From NCBI RefSeq assembly GCF_021162145.1, contig NZ_JAGGZH010000026.1:1-60520 (forward strand): a DNA stretch of 60,520 bases, given 5' to 3'. Positions 51,358-60,038 of this stretch are shown piece by piece. Position 1 is the stretch's first letter; each line of letters begins with the position of its first letter. Source of the DNA: Thermotoga sp. (lineage in GTDB: Bacteria > Thermotogota > Thermotogae > Thermotogales > Thermotogaceae). The position numbers were made by a program, and so were the translations under genes. A model generated the notes under the pieces. It made no database searches. It saw only the letters and a program-made list of their open reading frames with translations, and was not told the origin of the DNA.

Positions 51358-51870
51358 TTGAGAGGATACGTTCAAGTCTACACAGGAGACGGTAAAGGAA
51401 AAACCACGGCCGCTTTGGGACTTTCGATCAGGGCGGCCTGTGCAGGTCTGAGGGTGTTTATAGGGCAGTTCCTGAAAGGAACTCCAACGTCGGAGTTGAA
51501 GATAGGAGAGTTCTTTCCAAACATCGAGATTGCTCAGTACGGAACTCCCGAATTTGTCGTGGAGAAGCCCTCGAAAAAGCAGATAAAAAGGGCAAAAGAA
51601 GGCCTGGAAGATGCTAGAAAAAAACTGGTTTCTGGAAGATACAACGTTGTTGTGCTGGACGAACTCTGTGTGGCGATTCACCTCGGATTTTTCTCGAGGG
51701 AAGAGATAGAAGAACTGCTGAACGCCAGACCAGAACATGTGGAGCTCGTGATAACGGGAAGGTACGCCCCCGAGTGGCTGATTGAGAAAGCAGATCTCGT
51801 CACGGAGATGAAAGAAGTGAAGCACTACTACAAAAAAGGTGTTCCTGCAAGGAAAGGAATAGAATTCTAG
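51358..51870 (+). CDS. cobO: Cob(I)yrinic acid a,c-diamide adenosyltransferase (CobO/BtuR type)
   Basis: 170 residues from a TTG after AAAGGAGGGG. The P-loop YTGDGKGKTTAALG at the N-terminus and VVLDELCVAIHLGF are the family hallmarks. It transfers the 5'-deoxyadenosyl group of ATP to cob(I)alamin precursors. Probably used for corrinoid salvage, as no de novo corrin genes are nearby. Confidence 0.9.
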   Translation: MRGYVQVYTGDGKGKTTAALGLSIRAACAGLRVFIGQFLKGTPTSELKIGEFFPNIEIAQYGTPEFVVEKPSKKQIKRAKEGLEDARKKLVSGRYNVVVLDELCVAIHLGFFSREEIEELLNARPEHVELVITGRYAPEWLIEKADLVTEMKEVKHYYKKGVPARKGIEF

Positions 51871-51881
51871 GAGGGAGCGTT

Positions 51882-52736
51882 ATGATACTGGAAAACAGGG
51901 TGGCAGGAGAAAAACTCGTGGTGGGAATGGAAACTACTGTTTTTGTTCATGGATTGCCCAGAAAAGAAGCCATGGAACTCTTCAGAAAAGCAAAGGAAAT
52001 ATCTGAAAAAATGGGATTCCGGTTAGCGGTGGTGGGCGTTTTGAAAGGAAAGATCATTGTCGGAATGAAAGAAAAAGACCTCGACATCATGATAGGCGAA
52101 GGTGCTGAAAAGGCGGGGACCCGGGAACTTCCGATTGCGATAGCGAAAGGAATGAACGCTGCCACCACCGTGAGTGCCACCATCTTTCTCTGTAGAAGAC
52201 TTGGGATAAATGTTGTTGTAACAGGTGGTACGGGAGGTGTTCATCCTAGTCGCGTGGATGTTTCTCAGGATCTCGCGGAGATGGCATCCTCTAGGGTCAT
52301 CCTCGTATCTAGTGGAATAAAATCCATTCTCGATGTGGAAGCCACCTTCGAGATGCTTGAAACCCTGGAAATTCCGATGGTGGGATTCAAGACTGATGAA
52401 TTTCCACTGTTTTTCTCAAGAAGAAGCGGACGGAAAGTGGAGAAAGTGGAGAGTGTGGAAGAAGTACTGAAGATTTATAGAACGATGGAAGAACTGAACC
52501 TTGAAAAGACCCTCATGGTGTTGAACCCCGTTCCAGAAGAACACGAAGTTCCACGGGAAGAGATAGAACGTCTTCTTAAAAAGATCAAACTGGAGGTGAA
52601 GGGAAAAGATGTAACACCCTACCTTCTCAAAAAACTCGCGGAGATGACAAACGGCAAGACTTTGAAGGCGAACCTTTCCCTTCTTGAAGAGAACGTGAAG
52701 CTCGCAGGGGAAGTAGCACTGGCACTTGAAGGATAG
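51882..52736 (+). CDS. psuG: Pseudouridine-5'-phosphate glycosidase
   Basis: 284 residues. METTVFVHGLPRKEAMEL, ATTVSATIFLCRRLGI and VTGGTGGVHPSRVDVSQDLA are signatures of PsuG (IndA-like family). It splits pseudouridine 5'-phosphate to uracil and ribose 5-phosphate. No pseudouridine kinase (psuK) is adjacent, so the kinase must be elsewhere. Eleven bases after cobO. Confidence 0.93.
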   Translation: MILENRVAGEKLVVGMETTVFVHGLPRKEAMELFRKAKEISEKMGFRLAVVGVLKGKIIVGMKEKDLDIMIGEGAEKAGTRELPIAIAKGMNAATTVSATIFLCRRLGINVVVTGGTGGVHPSRVDVSQDLAEMASSRVILVSSGIKSILDVEATFEMLETLEIPMVGFKTDEFPLFFSRRSGRKVEKVESVEEVLKIYRTMEELNLEKTLMVLNPVPEEHEVPREEIERLLKKIKLEVKGKDVTPYLLKKLAEMTNGKTLKANLSLLEENVKLAGEVALALEG

Positions 52737-52762
52737 CAAGGGGTTCCAGCGTTTCTGGTATG

Positions 52763-52771
52763 TGGTATACT
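52763..52771 (+). promoter_or_regulatory. Extended -10 promoter of rpmH-rnpA
   Basis: TGGTATACT: a TG one base upstream of TATACT (52766-52771), an extended -10. No convincing -35. Initiation near 52778, about 40 bases before rpmH. Confidence 0.55.
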
Positions 52772-52818
52772 AAGAATCGATGACAATACAGACACCGTGA
52801 AAAGGGAGGGCAGGTGAG

Positions 52819-52953
52819 ATGAAAAGAACGTACCAGCCTTCGAGAAGAAAGAGAAAAAGAACCCACGGATTTCTGGTACGAAAGAGAACACCAGGTGGTA
52901 GAAGAGTTCTCAGGAACAGGAGGAAAAAAGGCCGCTGGAGACTGACTGTATGA
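52819..52953 (+). CDS. rpmH: Ribosomal protein L34
   Basis: 44 residues, [20 protein letters not shown] then a [18 protein letters not shown] end, the standard L34. ATG at 52819, a few bases after GGGAGGGCAGGTGAG. The stop overlaps the rnpA start by 4 bases. Confidence 0.97.
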   Translation: MKRTYQPSRRKRKRTHGFLVRKRTPGGRRVLRNRRKKGRWRLTV

Positions 52954-53303
52954 CGCAGCGGTTCACCAGGGAGGAACGCCTGAGGCTCAGGAGAGATTTT
53001 CTGGCGATATTCAAGGAAGGAAAGAATCTCCAAAACGAGTACTTTGTGGTTCTGTTTCGAAGGAGCGGTCTTGATCACTCGAGATTGGGGATAGTGGTAA
53101 AAAGGAAGTTCGGAAAGGCGACCAGAAGAAACAAACTGAAGAGATGGGTGAGGGAAACGTTCAGAAGAAATAAAGACAGGATACCGAAGGGTTTCGACAT
53201 TGTGGTGATTCCCAGGAAAAGATTGTCTGAAGAATTTGAGTACATCAATTTCTGGGTGGTTCAGGAAAAGTTGCTCAGTCTCTTAGAGAGGATAGAAAAA
53301 TGA
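52950..53303 (+). CDS. rnpA: Ribonuclease P protein component
   Basis: 117 residues. The signature [13 protein letters not shown] (the RNR motif region) is preceded by [12 protein letters not shown], with [10 protein letters not shown] near the end. It assists the RNase P RNA in 5' tRNA processing. Classic rpmH-rnpA-yidD-yidC-jag order with overlaps. Confidence 0.95.
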   Translation: MTQRFTREERLRLRRDFLAIFKEGKNLQNEYFVVLFRRSGLDHSRLGIVVKRKFGKATRRNKLKRWVRETFRRNKDRIPKGFDIVVIPRKRLSEEFEYINFWVVQEKLLSLLERIEK

Positions 53304-53539
53304 AAAGGTTGCTCATAATGATTGTACGGTTCTATCAAAGATACATCTCTCCTCTCAAACCCCCAACCTGCAGGTTCGAGCCAACCTGTTCAACTTATTT
53401 CATACAGGCTTTGGAAAAACACGGCCTTCTGAAAGGTCTTTTCCTGGGCCTCGGGCGTGTTCTTCGCTGCAATCCTCTGTCGAAGGGTGGTTACGATCCG
53501 GTGCCGGAGGAATTCTCGTTCAAACTGAGGAGGCGATGA
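53300..53539 (+). CDS. yidD: Membrane protein insertion efficiency factor YidD
   Basis: 79 residues. [20 protein letters not shown] and [13 protein letters not shown], then [18 protein letters not shown], cover the whole family signature with its conserved cysteines. It is membrane-associated and assists YidC-dependent insertion. Overlaps rnpA and yidC by 4 bases each. Confidence 0.95.
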   Translation: MKRLLIMIVRFYQRYISPLKPPTCRFEPTCSTYFIQALEKHGLLKGLFLGLGRVLRCNPLSKGGYDPVPEEFSFKLRRR

Positions 53540-54873
53540 TCTTGAGAAAGATTGCGGCAGTGCTGTTTGTCATCTTACCTCTTCTTCTGTTCGGAACCGA
53601 ACCCATTAAGGTCACACGCTCTGATGAGGAAATCGTTGTCTTGACGAGGTTCAAAGAGTATCACTTCGATCTGGAAAAAGGTATTCTGAAAGATTTCTAC
53701 ACTCTCGTCGAAGGCAGAAAGCACGTTTTCACATACGGAAACGATGGCTTCGATGTGCTCGATGAAGGAACTCCTCTCAAGATGATCGAAGAACCCATAG
53801 TGACCGGAAAAGGGAAAACTCCGGAGGGTTTTTCAGATGAAGTGAGTATCGTGTACAACTACGGATACGTGAAGAAGATCTTCACGATAAAAAATGACGA
53901 AAATTATCTCTTCTTTGTAGACATAGAAAGCTCCAAACCTGTGGAGATAACGATCCCCAGAGTTTCTCTGGATCCCTCTACAGATAGATACGTGGAGAAT
54001 TACTTTGCTTCCTTTAATCCAAAATCGCGAACTCTGGTTCTTGTCAAGCACGATGAAGGCCTTCGGTTTAAGGGAACGCTGAAGGTGAATGGTCAAAAAA
54101 GATTCACCATTTTTATGGGACCGAACAAGAGAACGTTGATCAAAAAGGCATTCCCCACAGACTACGAAATCCTGATGAAAACCCTTGGAAACATTCCAGG
54201 ATTCAACAGATGGTACGACTCCGTATTCTACGGACTCGTTTGGTTCTTCTGGTGGCTCAAAGATCTGACGAAAAGCTTTGGATGGGCAATAGTTCTGTTC
54301 ACGCTGGTAGTCAGGCTGGTTCTGTATCCGCTGTATCATGCCCAAACAAAATCCCTCATAAACATGAGGAAACTCCAGCCGCGCATAGAGGCGATCAAAA
54401 AGAAGTACAAAGATCCTGCAAAACAGCAGGAAGCGTTGTTGAAGCTCTACAAAGAAGCAGGTGTGAACCCCGCCAGCGGCTGTTTGATGCTTCTCATACA
54501 GCTGCCGATCTTCATTCTTCTATGGTCCGTCATCAGATATTACGTAGAAGAGTTCGCCTACAGCGGCGGCTTCCTCATCTGGAAAGACCTCTCGGCGGGT
54601 GGTTTTGCCAACAACTGGCTTTTCCTTGTGATAACCATAGTAGCAAGTTACTACACCACATTGCTCACAAGCCAGGATGCGAGAACGGCCTGGCAGGGCC
54701 TTATAATGTCCATCATCTTTCCATTCTTGTTCATAGGACTCCCAAGTGGTCTGTTCCTTTATTACACAACGAACACGCTGATCCAACTTGCGGTCACCTA
54801 TTACACTTACAAGCGGTACAAGATCAAGGGAATCACCACCAGAGAACTTCTAGGACTTCCGAAAAAGGCCTGA
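53536..54873 (+). CDS. yidC: Membrane protein insertase YidC
   Basis: 445 residues. N-terminal signal-anchor (about 2-20), a periplasmic beta-domain of some 180 residues, then the conserved insertase core starting near [16 protein letters not shown] with [16 protein letters not shown] and five membrane segments. The long periplasmic domain is of Gram-negative style. It inserts membrane proteins alone or with Sec. Confidence 0.95.
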   Translation: MILRKIAAVLFVILPLLLFGTEPIKVTRSDEEIVVLTRFKEYHFDLEKGILKDFYTLVEGRKHVFTYGNDGFDVLDEGTPLKMIEEPIVTGKGKTPEGFSDEVSIVYNYGYVKKIFTIKNDENYLFFVDIESSKPVEITIPRVSLDPSTDRYVENYFASFNPKSRTLVLVKHDEGLRFKGTLKVNGQKRFTIFMGPNKRTLIKKAFPTDYEILMKTLGNIPGFNRWYDSVFYGLVWFFWWLKDLTKSFGWAIVLFTLVVRLVLYPLYHAQTKSLINMRKLQPRIEAIKKKYKDPAKQQEALLKLYKEAGVNPASGCLMLLIQLPIFILLWSVIRYYVEEFAYSGGFLIWKDLSAGGFANNWLFLVITIVASYYTTLLTSQDARTAWQGLIMSIIFPFLFIGLPSGLFLYYTTNTLIQLAVTYYTYKRYKIKGITTRELLGLPKKA

Positions 54874-54889
54874 GAAGAGGGGGGATTGG

Positions 54890-55555
54890 ATGAAAAAGGT
54901 TATCGAAAGAGCTCCTTCTGTCGACGAAGCCATCGAAAAAGTGGTTAAGAAGTACGGACTCGAAGAAAATGAGTACACGATCAACGTTTTGGAAAGGGGG
55001 TTCCAGGGAATATTTGGGCTTTTCTCAAAAGAAGCCGTCGTAGAAGTTTCGATCAAGAGAACCTACTTTGAAAGAAGGTTGAGAGAGTTTCTGGAAGATA
55101 TCCTGCATGTGGTAGATCCCGGTGTCAAGGTTTCTGTAAGATCTTCCGGAAGGAGCTTCTTCGTGAACGTGAGCAGTGAAAACGTGGGCAGATTGATAGG
55201 GAGGCACGGGAAAACCCTAGGTGCTCTTCAACACATCACAATGATTTTCTTGAACAGGCTGAGCGACACGAAGTTGAACGTAATTCTCGACATGGGAGAT
55301 TACAGGGAGAAAAGAAAGAAATCTCTTGAAAAGATTGTGGAAGAGGCGGTAAAGAAAGCTCTCTCAGAGAAGACAAAGGTAACACTCGATCCCATGTTTG
55401 CTTTCGAAAGAAGACAGGTTCACAAGTTAGTGAAGAAGTACAAAGGTGTCACGAGTTACTCGGTGGGGGTGGAACCGTACAGACGGGTCGTCATAGAGTA
55501 CATTGGCACAAAACGGGAGGGAAGAAGAAGGCATGATATTAAAGAAAGCATATGA
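54890..55555 (+). CDS. khpB: RNA-binding protein KhpB (Jag/EloR)
   Basis: 221 residues. Jag N-domain (residues 1-50, ERAPSVDEAIEKVVKKYGL), KH domain with GRLIGRHGKTLGAL (GRHG 104-107 loop) and a C-terminal R3H domain with R174xxxH178. The partner of KhpA in RNA binding and cell-elongation control in Firmicutes. Directly downstream of yidC as usual. The last 23 bases overlap the cupin gene. Confidence 0.93.
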   Translation: MKKVIERAPSVDEAIEKVVKKYGLEENEYTINVLERGFQGIFGLFSKEAVVEVSIKRTYFERRLREFLEDILHVVDPGVKVSVRSSGRSFFVNVSSENVGRLIGRHGKTLGALQHITMIFLNRLSDTKLNVILDMGDYREKRKKSLEKIVEEAVKKALSEKTKVTLDPMFAFERRQVHKLVKKYKGVTSYSVGVEPYRRVVIEYIGTKREGRRRHDIKESI

Positions 55556-55877
55556 TGTTGTACCCCAGGAAATATCTACAGACAGCGTAAAGGGTGTTCA
55601 AAAGCGAGTCCTGATAGGGCTTAAAGAAGCACAGAATTTCGTCATGAGACTCTTCACCGTAAAACCAGGTGGCGTCATAGACAGGCACAATCATCCTTGG
55701 GAGCATGAGATCTTCGTTTTGAAAGGAAAACTGACGGTTCTGAATGAAAAAGGCGAAAAGGTAGTGGAAGAAGGACACTGTATTTACATTGAACCCAGTG
55801 AAATGCACGGGTTCAGAAACGATACGGATGCTGAAGTGGAGTTTCTCTGCTTGATACCCAGAGAGGGTGGAGAGTAA
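55533..55877 (+). CDS. Small manganese cupin (TM1459-like)
   Basis: 114 residues from the ATG at 55533, behind GGGAGGGAAGAAGAAGGC. A single cupin barrel with the four metal ligands H52, H54 and H58 (DRHNHPWEHEI) and H92 (EMHGFRND), plus C106. These match the residues reported for T. maritima TM1459, a manganese protein that cleaves alkenes with peroxide in vitro. The native substrate is unknown. It lies inside the khpB-rplU transcript rather than a metabolic operon. Confidence 0.9.
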   Translation: MILKKAYDVVPQEISTDSVKGVQKRVLIGLKEAQNFVMRLFTVKPGGVIDRHNHPWEHEIFVLKGKLTVLNEKGEKVVEEGHCIYIEPSEMHGFRNDTDAEVEFLCLIPREGGE

Positions 55878-55889
55878 TCCTTTTTTAAA

Positions 55890-55980
55890 GTATACGAAAA
55901 AAAAGAGTAGTAGAATACTCTTCTGGCGCTTGAAGTGCGTCGAAAATCCCGTATGGGTACGTACTTCAGCGCATGTATAC
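55890..55980 (+). promoter_or_regulatory. Structured leader upstream of rplU
   Basis: GCGCTTGAAGTGCGT (55926-55940) pairs with ACGTACTTCAGCGC (55959-55972) with one bulge and one wobble. The loop holds CCCGTATGGG. Flanking copies of the self-complementary GTATAC (55890-55895 and 55975-55980) could close an outer stem. The element ends about 10 bases before the rplU SD. No T-tract, so translational control by L21 is the likely reading (inferred). Confidence 0.55.
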
Positions 55981-56001
55981 CAAAGGTGGGAGGTGAAGGC
56001 T

Positions 56002-56316
56002 TTGTACGCTGTCGTGGAAACAGCAGGAAGACAGTACAGAGTGGAGGAAGGTAAAATCCTTTACACCGAAAAGCAGACAGATTACTCTCCAGGAGATGAG
56101 ATCGTTTTCGACAAAGTGGTGTTCCTCAGGAAGGACAGCGAGGTACTCGTTGGAAAACCCTACGTTGAAGGCGCCAGGGTTGTTGGGAAGGTTCTTGAGC
56201 ACACCAAAGCTAGAAAGGTGAAAACAGTGAAGTACAGACCCAGAAAGAACAGCAAGGTGGAAAAAGGCCACAGGCAGTGGTACACTGCTATCAGGATCGA
56301 AAAGATCGAGGTATGA
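56002..56316 (+). CDS. rplU: Ribosomal protein L21
   Basis: 104 residues from the TTG at 56002 ([18 protein letters not shown]), behind GGGAGGTGAAGGCT; the frame is open upstream but passes through the structured leader. [20 protein letters not shown] is typical. Stop overlaps prp by 4 bases. Confidence 0.96.
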   Translation: MYAVVETAGRQYRVEEGKILYTEKQTDYSPGDEIVFDKVVFLRKDSEVLVGKPYVEGARVVGKVLEHTKARKVKTVKYRPRKNSKVEKGHRQWYTAIRIEKIEV

Positions 56317-56597
56317 TAGAGATAATTGTCACCGGGTCTTTCTTTGAAGTGAAGGGACATTCATCGGACAAAGTTGCCTGTGCATCAGTTAGTGCTCTTA
56401 CTCAGCATGTTGCAAATTTCCTGGAGGAAGAAAAAGTCGCCAGAATAGAAAAAAGATCAGGTTATCTGAGAGTCGAGTTTGGGAAGTTGGAGACGTGTGA
56501 GTTGAAAGTACTCGCAGCGATGGTGAGATCGTTGAGAGAACTGGAACGGAAGTTTCCTTCTCAAATCAAAGTGGAGGTGATCGTGGATGGCCCATAA
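56313..56597 (+). CDS. prp: Ribosomal-processing cysteine protease Prp
   Basis: 94 residues from the ATG at 56313. [15 protein letters not shown] carries the putative catalytic pair H16 and C23. In Firmicutes, Prp removes an N-terminal extension from L27. The gene lies between rplU and rpmA as usual, but the rpmA here encodes no cleavable extension. The spacing between His and Cys is shorter than in S. aureus Prp, as I recall it. Confidence 0.88.
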   Translation: MIEIIVTGSFFEVKGHSSDKVACASVSALTQHVANFLEEEKVARIEKRSGYLRVEFGKLETCELKVLAAMVRSLRELERKFPSQIKVEVIVDGP

Positions 56598-56838
56598 AAA
56601 GAGTGGTGGTGTTGCAAAGAACGGCAGGAGCAGTCTTCCAAAGTATCTTGGAGTTAAAGTTGGAGACGGACAGTTTGTGCAGGCAGGGAACATCCTTGTG
56701 AGGCAGAGGGGTACGAAGTTCCATCCGGGCAAGAATGTAGGAATGGGAAGAGATTTCACACTCTTTGCCCTGAAGAATGGTAGGGTGAAGTTTGAGCAGA
56801 GAAACAACAAAAAGTATGTGAGTGTCTATGAGGAGTGA
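56587..56838 (+). CDS. rpmA: Ribosomal protein L27
   Basis: 83 residues beginning directly [20 protein letters not shown], the mature form. The upstream in-frame triplets are tgg, tcg and tga, so a longer start is excluded by a stop. SD GGAGGTG at 56574-56580. The N-terminal tail reaches the peptidyl-transferase centre. Confidence 0.97.
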   Translation: MAHKKSGGVAKNGRSSLPKYLGVKVGDGQFVQAGNILVRQRGTKFHPGKNVGMGRDFTLFALKNGRVKFEQRNNKKYVSVYEE

Positions 56839-56842
56839 AAAA

Positions 56843-57394
56843 ATGAGCAGTATAAAGCGTATCTCCTTTGTTGGGGTGTTTTCTGCCCTTGCAACTCTCA
56901 TTATGTTCCTGGAATTTCCCATATTCCCGCAGGCGAGTTTTCTTAAATACGATCCCAGTGAGATACCAGCTTTGATAGTGAGCTTCCTCTTGGGACCGAA
57001 AGTGGGTATGCTTGTGATCTTGATCAAGGATGCCCTGTTCTTTCTGGCGAAGTCCGGTGATCCTGTGGGGATCGCCATGAATGCGGTTCTGGGCATGTCT
57101 TTTGTTGGATTGGCTGGTCTCATTTATCACAGGAACAAAAGCAAGATAACAGCTGTAAAAGGAATGACTATCGCAACTCTCTTCACAACAGGATTCGCAC
57201 TTGGATTGAACGCATTCATTGTGCCCCTGTACTTCAGGGCTCCTTTTGAGTTGTACCTGAAGTTCTTTCCGTTCATTCTGACCTTCAATCTCATAAAGTT
57301 CGGCGTCGACTCGGTGGTCACCTTTTTCGTCTATAAGAAGGTTTCGAGTGTCTTCAGGTTAGAAATAGTGGAAGGGAGGAACAGCAATGGCTAG
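56843..57394 (+). CDS. ribU: Riboflavin ECF transporter S component RibU
   Basis: 183 residues from the ATG at 56843 behind GAGGAGTG. Six membrane segments. [20 protein letters not shown] is the RibU riboflavin-binding signature, and [14 protein letters not shown] follows. It is the substrate-binding subunit of an energy-coupling-factor transporter, whose ATPases and EcfT must be encoded elsewhere. No FMN riboswitch precedes it. Embedded in a ribosomal-protein operon. Confidence 0.92.
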   Translation: MSSIKRISFVGVFSALATLIMFLEFPIFPQASFLKYDPSEIPALIVSFLLGPKVGMLVILIKDALFFLAKSGDPVGIAMNAVLGMSFVGLAGLIYHRNKSKITAVKGMTIATLFTTGFALGLNAFIVPLYFRAPFELYLKFFPFILTFNLIKFGVDSVVTFFVYKKVSSVFRLEIVEGRNSNG

Positions 57395-57836
57395 ATATTT
57401 TCCCGTTCAAAAAACAACGATGGTGAAGCCAGAAGAGGTAGAGAGAAAGTGGTATGTTGTTGACGCTTCCGGAAAAGTTCTGGGAAGGTTGGCGACGCGG
57501 ATAGCAAAGATTTTGATGGGAAAGCACAAACCTTATTACACCCCTCACGTTGACACAGGAGACTACGTGATCGTTGTGAACGCGGACAAGGTAGTGCTTA
57601 CAGGTAAGAAGTGGGACCAGAAGGTGTACTACTGGCACTCTGGATATCCAGGTGGGCTTAAATCGATGACTGCAAGGCAGATGCTCCAGAAACACCCAGA
57701 AAGGCTCGTATGGCTTGCGGTCAAGAGGATGCTTCCGAAAAACAGGCTAGGCAGGAAGATGCTCAGGAGGCTCAAAGTGTACGCATCTCCTGAACATCCT
57801 CACCAAGCCCAGAAACCAGAGCCCATTGAATTGTGA
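57387..57836 (+). CDS. rplM: Ribosomal protein L13
   Basis: 149 residues. [20 protein letters not shown] and [17 protein letters not shown] are diagnostic. Starts within the last 8 bases of ribU with SD GGAAGGGAGG. Confidence 0.97.
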   Translation: MARYFPVQKTTMVKPEEVERKWYVVDASGKVLGRLATRIAKILMGKHKPYYTPHVDTGDYVIVVNADKVVLTGKKWDQKVYYWHSGYPGGLKSMTARQMLQKHPERLVWLAVKRMLPKNRLGRKMLRRLKVYASPEHPHQAQKPEPIEL

Positions 57837-57851
57837 TGAGGAGGGAATAAA

Positions 57852-58256
57852 ATGGCCGGTGTTGTGGGATATTACGGAACTGGAAGAAGAAAGACTGCAG
57901 TTGCAAGAGTTTACCTGAGACCTGGTGATGGGAAAGTGAAGGTGAACGGAAAGAAATACGAGAGTCTGAACGATTATTTCAAAAACATCGCATGGACAAA
58001 ACACGCCATAGAGCCTCTTGAGGTAACAAACACTCTCGGAAAATTCGATCTTGTGATCAGGGTCAACGGTGGAGGCCTTTCCGGACAGGCCGGTGCCGTA
58101 AGGTTGGGAATAGCCCGTGCCCTGTTGCAGTACGATGAAAACCTAAAACCTATCCTCAAAAAATACAAAATGCTTACAAGGGATCCAAGAGAAGTCGAGA
58201 GGAAGAAGTACGGTTTGAAGAAGGCAAGAAGGGCACCCCAGTTCTCCAAGAGATGA
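57852..58256 (+). CDS. rpsI: Ribosomal protein S9
   Basis: 134 residues. [20 protein letters not shown] and the C-terminal [12 protein letters not shown], whose final Arg contacts P-site tRNA, are standard. SD GAGGAGGG. Confidence 0.97.
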   Translation: MAGVVGYYGTGRRKTAVARVYLRPGDGKVKVNGKKYESLNDYFKNIAWTKHAIEPLEVTNTLGKFDLVIRVNGGGLSGQAGAVRLGIARALLQYDENLKPILKKYKMLTRDPREVERKKYGLKKARRAPQFSKR

Positions 58257-58282
58257 TTTTCAAGAGAAGGAGGAATATCGAG

Positions 58283-58310
58283 GGTCCGGTTGCCCCGGAC
58301 CTCTCTTTTT
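58283..58310 (+). terminator. Intrinsic terminator after rpsI
   Basis: GGTCCGG (58283-58289) pairs with CCGGACC (58295-58301), with flanking GAG/CTC reinforcement, followed by TCTCTTTTT. It ends 24 bases before dnaG, so dnaG must be reached by read-through or an undetected promoter. Confidence 0.8.
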
Positions 58311-58334
58311 CTGTACATCCCAGGGAGTGAGAAC

Positions 58335-60038
58335 GTGATCCCCCGAGAGGTGATCGAGGAAATAAAGGAAAAGGTCGACATCGTTGAAGTAGTCTCGGAG
58401 TACGTGAACCTTACAAAGGTTGGGTCTTCGTATCGAGCGCTCTGTCCCTTCCATGCGGAAACAAGTCCTTCCTTCTACGTTCACCCAGGCCTGAAGATAT
58501 ATCACTGCTTTGGATGTGGTGCGAGTGGGGACGTCATCAAGTTCCTCCAGGAAATGGAGGGAATAAGTTTCCAAGAGGCTTTGGAAAGACTCGCAAAAAG
58601 AGCGGGAGTTGATCTTTCCGCGTATAAGTTGACTGGAAGCTCTGAGTACACCAGATACGTTCAACTGTACGAGGAAGTCTGGAGAAGGTACACCACCGAA
58701 CTCAAGAAATCCGATCGAGCGAAGAAATACTTGCTGTCCAGGGGCTTTGCGGAAGGGGAGATAGAGAGCTTTGGATTTGGATACGCTCCTGAAGATTCGA
58801 GGATATCTATTGAAATTGGGAAGAGGTTGAACCTGAAAGAAGACGAGGTAATAAGGTATGGGCTGGCTTTGAAGAGAGGAAGTAGGTTGATCGATAGATT
58901 CGAAGGAAGATTGATCGTTCCGATAAAAAACGACAGGGGACATATCGTTGCCCTCGGGGGTCGTTTGTTAGGCGATGGTGAGCCGAAGTACCTGAACTCT
59001 CCAGATACCAGATATTTTTCCAAAAGGAAGACACTGTTTCTCTTTGATGAAGCAAAAAAAGTAGCAAAAGATGTTGGCTTTTTCGTGGTAACCGAGGGGT
59101 ACTTTGATGCTCTGGCATTCAGGAGAGATGGAATCCCAACAGCGGTGGCGGTTCTGGGAGCGAATCTTTCTCGTGAAGCTATTCTAAAACTTTCTGCTCA
59201 TTCAAGGAATGTGATCCTGTGTTTCGATAACGACAGAGCGGGTCTCAAAGCCACTTTGAAATCACTGGAGGACCTTCTGGAGTATGAGTTCAACGTTTTG
59301 ATAGCAACTTCAGATCCTTACAAGGATCCCGATGAACTTTTTCGGAAAAAGGGAAAAGGATCTCTCAAAAAGATGCTCAAGGAATCGGTTTCATTCGAAT
59401 ACTTTTTGATGAAGGCGGGAGAAGTTTTCTTCGATAAAAACAGTCCCACAGGTGTGAAGTCCTACCTCTCTTTCTTGAGAAAGTGGGTTCAAAAGATGAG
59501 AAGAAAAGGATATTTGAAACACGTCGACAACCTTGTGAAGGAGGTCTCCAGCTCCACACAAATACCAGAAAGTCAGATATTGAACTTTTTTGAAAGTGAT
59601 AGGTCTAACAATATGCTTGCACAAGAGGTGAAACCATCAAAAATCTACGACGAAGGAAAGGGACTCGTGTACTTGTTTTTGAACTACGAAGACTTCAGAA
59701 GGAGAATACTGGAACTCGACCTGAATGTTTTGGAGGATCGTAATGCGAGAGAATTTTTCGAGAAGGTGGCTTCTATCGGGAATTTGAACGAGGCGACAGA
59801 ATCACTCCCGAAAGAGGTGAAGGATTGGATCTTCAAAGTCCTGGAAGAGGTTCCCCCCCCAAAAAATCCGGAAAAGTTTTTTCAGGATCTCTCCGAAAAG
59901 TTGAAAGTGCGTCAGTTAAAAAAGCGCCTAGGGGAGATAGAAAAGATGATAAAACAGAGCACCAGTGAAGAGGAAAGACGTATCCTCTTGAACATGAAAG
60001 TGGACCTTTTGAGAAAAATCAAGAGGAGGAGAAAAAGT
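58335..60038 (+). CDS. dnaG: DNA primase DnaG, reading frame continuous with rpoD
   Basis: 568 codons from a GTG with GGGAGTGAGAAC upstream. CHC2-type zinc ligands C37, H40, C58, C61 (ALCPFH, YHCFGCG), then an RNA-polymerase core, then the Toprim motifs E254-G-Y-F-D258 and D298/D300 (CFDNDRAG). The helical C-terminal DnaB-binding domain ends [14 protein letters not shown]. There is no stop codon: the next codon in frame is the ATG of rpoD. A C8A6 run (59853-59866) at codons 507-511 could shift the frame and end DnaG early. Full catalytic content, near-normal length. Confidence 0.92.

Noticed and set aside
55903-55922. AAGAGTA/TACTCTT hairpin upstream of rplU as a terminator
   Set aside because: On the plus strand no T-tract follows; on the minus strand a T-run follows but there is no minus-strand gene to terminate.
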